The position numbers were made by a program, and so were the translations under genes. A stretch of DNA of 64,000 nucleotides, taken from NCBI GenBank assembly GCA_002077045.2, contig KZ111150.1:752061-816060 (forward strand), in the 5' to 3' direction. Positions within the stretch are counted from its first letter, which is position 1, and the number at the start of each line of letters is the position of its first letter. A model generated the notes under the pieces. That model saw only the letters and a list, made by a program, of their open reading frames with translations. It had not been told where the DNA came from and searched no databases. The stretch comes from Rachicladosporium sp. CCFEE 5018 (taxonomy: Eukaryota > Ascomycota > Dothideomycetes > Cladosporiales > Cladosporiaceae). Of this stretch, positions 62,842 through 64,000 are shown one piece after another.

Positions 62842-64000
62842 ATGCCGTCCACCATCCTTGCGCTCTTTCTGTTGTTGGAATTTCGCACCTACGGCGACCA
62901 GGGCACCTTCACCCTCGGCATGCTGTCGATGTGTTTCCTCTTCGACGTCCTCGCCTTTACCGCAACAGACGAACGTAGGCCAGTTTCCGCCTCGCAGCAA
63001 ATGACGCGCTTCGCCATGTACTCCGCAGCTAAGGTCATCATTCTGGGCATTGCACATGGCATGCTTTACTTTCACGCTGGGAGATGCTCTGCTTGTGCCT
63101 ACTGGCCCTTCCTCCGTTGATCGCATTCTTCCTGCTGCAGCACGGGGAGAGCATGGAGACCCTCTCTGAAGCATGCATAGACACCCTGAAAGTCGCGCCA
63201 GCTGTGAAGGTGGTGCCCGTTGCCAGCAATGAGCTCCTGATCAGTCTTCAGAGTGCCGCTATCGACGACTTCGCCGACTTCACCCGGGACGAAACACGCG
63301 ACATGGTCGCACAACACAAGTGCCAGAAGCAGGCCTCGGCTGATACGCTGGCACACGAGCGCGAATGTTTTCAAGACTTCGCGGACACGGTCTTGCAGCG
63401 CGAGCGCCGATATAAGCAGTCCGCTCGCGTGCTCAAAGCGAAAAATGACTCTCTCTCTATTGCTTTGACGCGCAGCAAGCACGCTTGCAACAACACAGCT
63501 GCTCGCGTCGAAGAACTCTCTGGGGTTGTGTCAGACGTCCAGGGCGAGTGCCTACGACTCTCGGCAAAGTCCATTGACGACGCAACACGCTATGCCACGC
63601 TCAAAGCCGCCTCCACGAAGCAATCCGAGTATTACGAGGTCCAACTGCAGTCTCGTACCAGGACTTGCGAAGGCCTTCTAGGGAAACTGACCGTCAGTCT
63701 GAACTCGAAAGCTCGTCTTGAGACCGACTTCCGTCAGAAGGACGATAGCATCGCCAATCTGAAGTCAGAGCTGCGGAAGTCAGAGGAGAATAACGCGAAC
63801 CTGACGCTTGACTTCTCCTTGGCTCTGAAGACGGAAGAGGCGAAGCGTCAGAGCGCGCAATCGACGATAGTCGCAGCAGACAACGAAATCTATCGTCTGC
63901 GTGATGAGTATCATTCGACGGTACACCACCTGCGTAGCGAGATGGCGGAAGAGAAGGAGACGCTGAGACTCGTTCGCGAAGAGCTTGCGAACTTCAAGCT
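62842..64000 (+). CDS. Membrane-anchored coiled-coil protein, third member, partial and frameshifted
   Basis: From ATG 62842 (MPSTILALFLLLEFRTYG) the frame gives two hydrophobic segments and stops at 63120. A second frame, open from before ATG 63084 to the window edge, continues with another membrane segment (MLCLCLLALPPLIAFFLL). A coiled coil of nearly 300 residues follows (ANLKSELRKSEENNANLTL, RSEMAEEKETLRLVREEL). The switch lies near 63080-63095. I see no good intron there (only a weak GTCATC...GAG option at 63034-63083), so a one-base frameshift or sequence error is likely. The layout (N-terminal membrane segments followed by a long coiled coil) matches the duplicated genes at 47265 and 57991, suggesting a divergent paralogue in opposite orientation. 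The C-terminus lies outside the window. Confidence 0.65.

Overview
The window reads as nuclear DNA of a filamentous ascomycete. Genes carry short introns (about 45-65 nt) with GTANGT-type donors and CTGAC/CTAAC branch points. They include the mitochondrial copper and haem-oxidase assembly factors SCO1 and SURF1, a GH64 glucanase, DHA1 and sugar-porter MFS transporters, and a fungal secreted glutaminase. The F-box, SET and dynamin relics are of types I associate with Dothideomycetes (Capnodiales/Mycosphaerellales); that placement is inference. Coding starts were chosen at ATG, since several long open frames begin only at GTG or TTG.

Layout. 1-8.4 kb is ordinary gene-bearing DNA: a methyltransferase (cut by the left edge), a GH64 protein, a DHA1 transporter and SCO1. 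8.4-11.2 kb holds two poorly resolved hypothetical genes. 11.5-15.9 kb is a large Upf1-like SF1 helicase with an RGG tail, followed by an unusual G-quadruplex/hairpin repeat. 16-23.4 kb is gene-poor and contains a broken dynamin-type GTPase. 23.5-26.9 kb is a large CxxC-rich nuclear-looking protein whose 5' leader is nearly identical to that of the helicase 12 kb away. 26.9-36 kb is a gene graveyard with F-box, SET and zinc-ribbon relics. 36-41.5 kb is gene-dense again: a ten-exon sugar porter, SURF1 and a UBX protein.

The right third (42.07-61.51 kb) is a direct tandem duplication. Each unit carries an APC-family amino acid/GABA-type permease (+), a secreted GtaA-type glutaminase (+), and a membrane-anchored coiled-coil protein (-). 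The latter is flanked by a 3' hairpin array and by tRNA-like sequences. The two units are separated by exactly 100 Ns, and both contig ends lie inside the repeat, so the junction and the true copy number are hidden. Divergence is patchy: the outer intergenic part is about 1% different by eye, while the coiled-coil linker is strongly diverged. Unit B also carries about 2 kb absent from unit A, including a small secreted cysteine-rich protein. The pairing of secreted glutaminase with amino acid permease suggests a nitrogen-scavenging module that has been amplified. A third membrane/coiled-coil gene starts at 62.8 kb and runs off the right edge, with an apparent frameshift.
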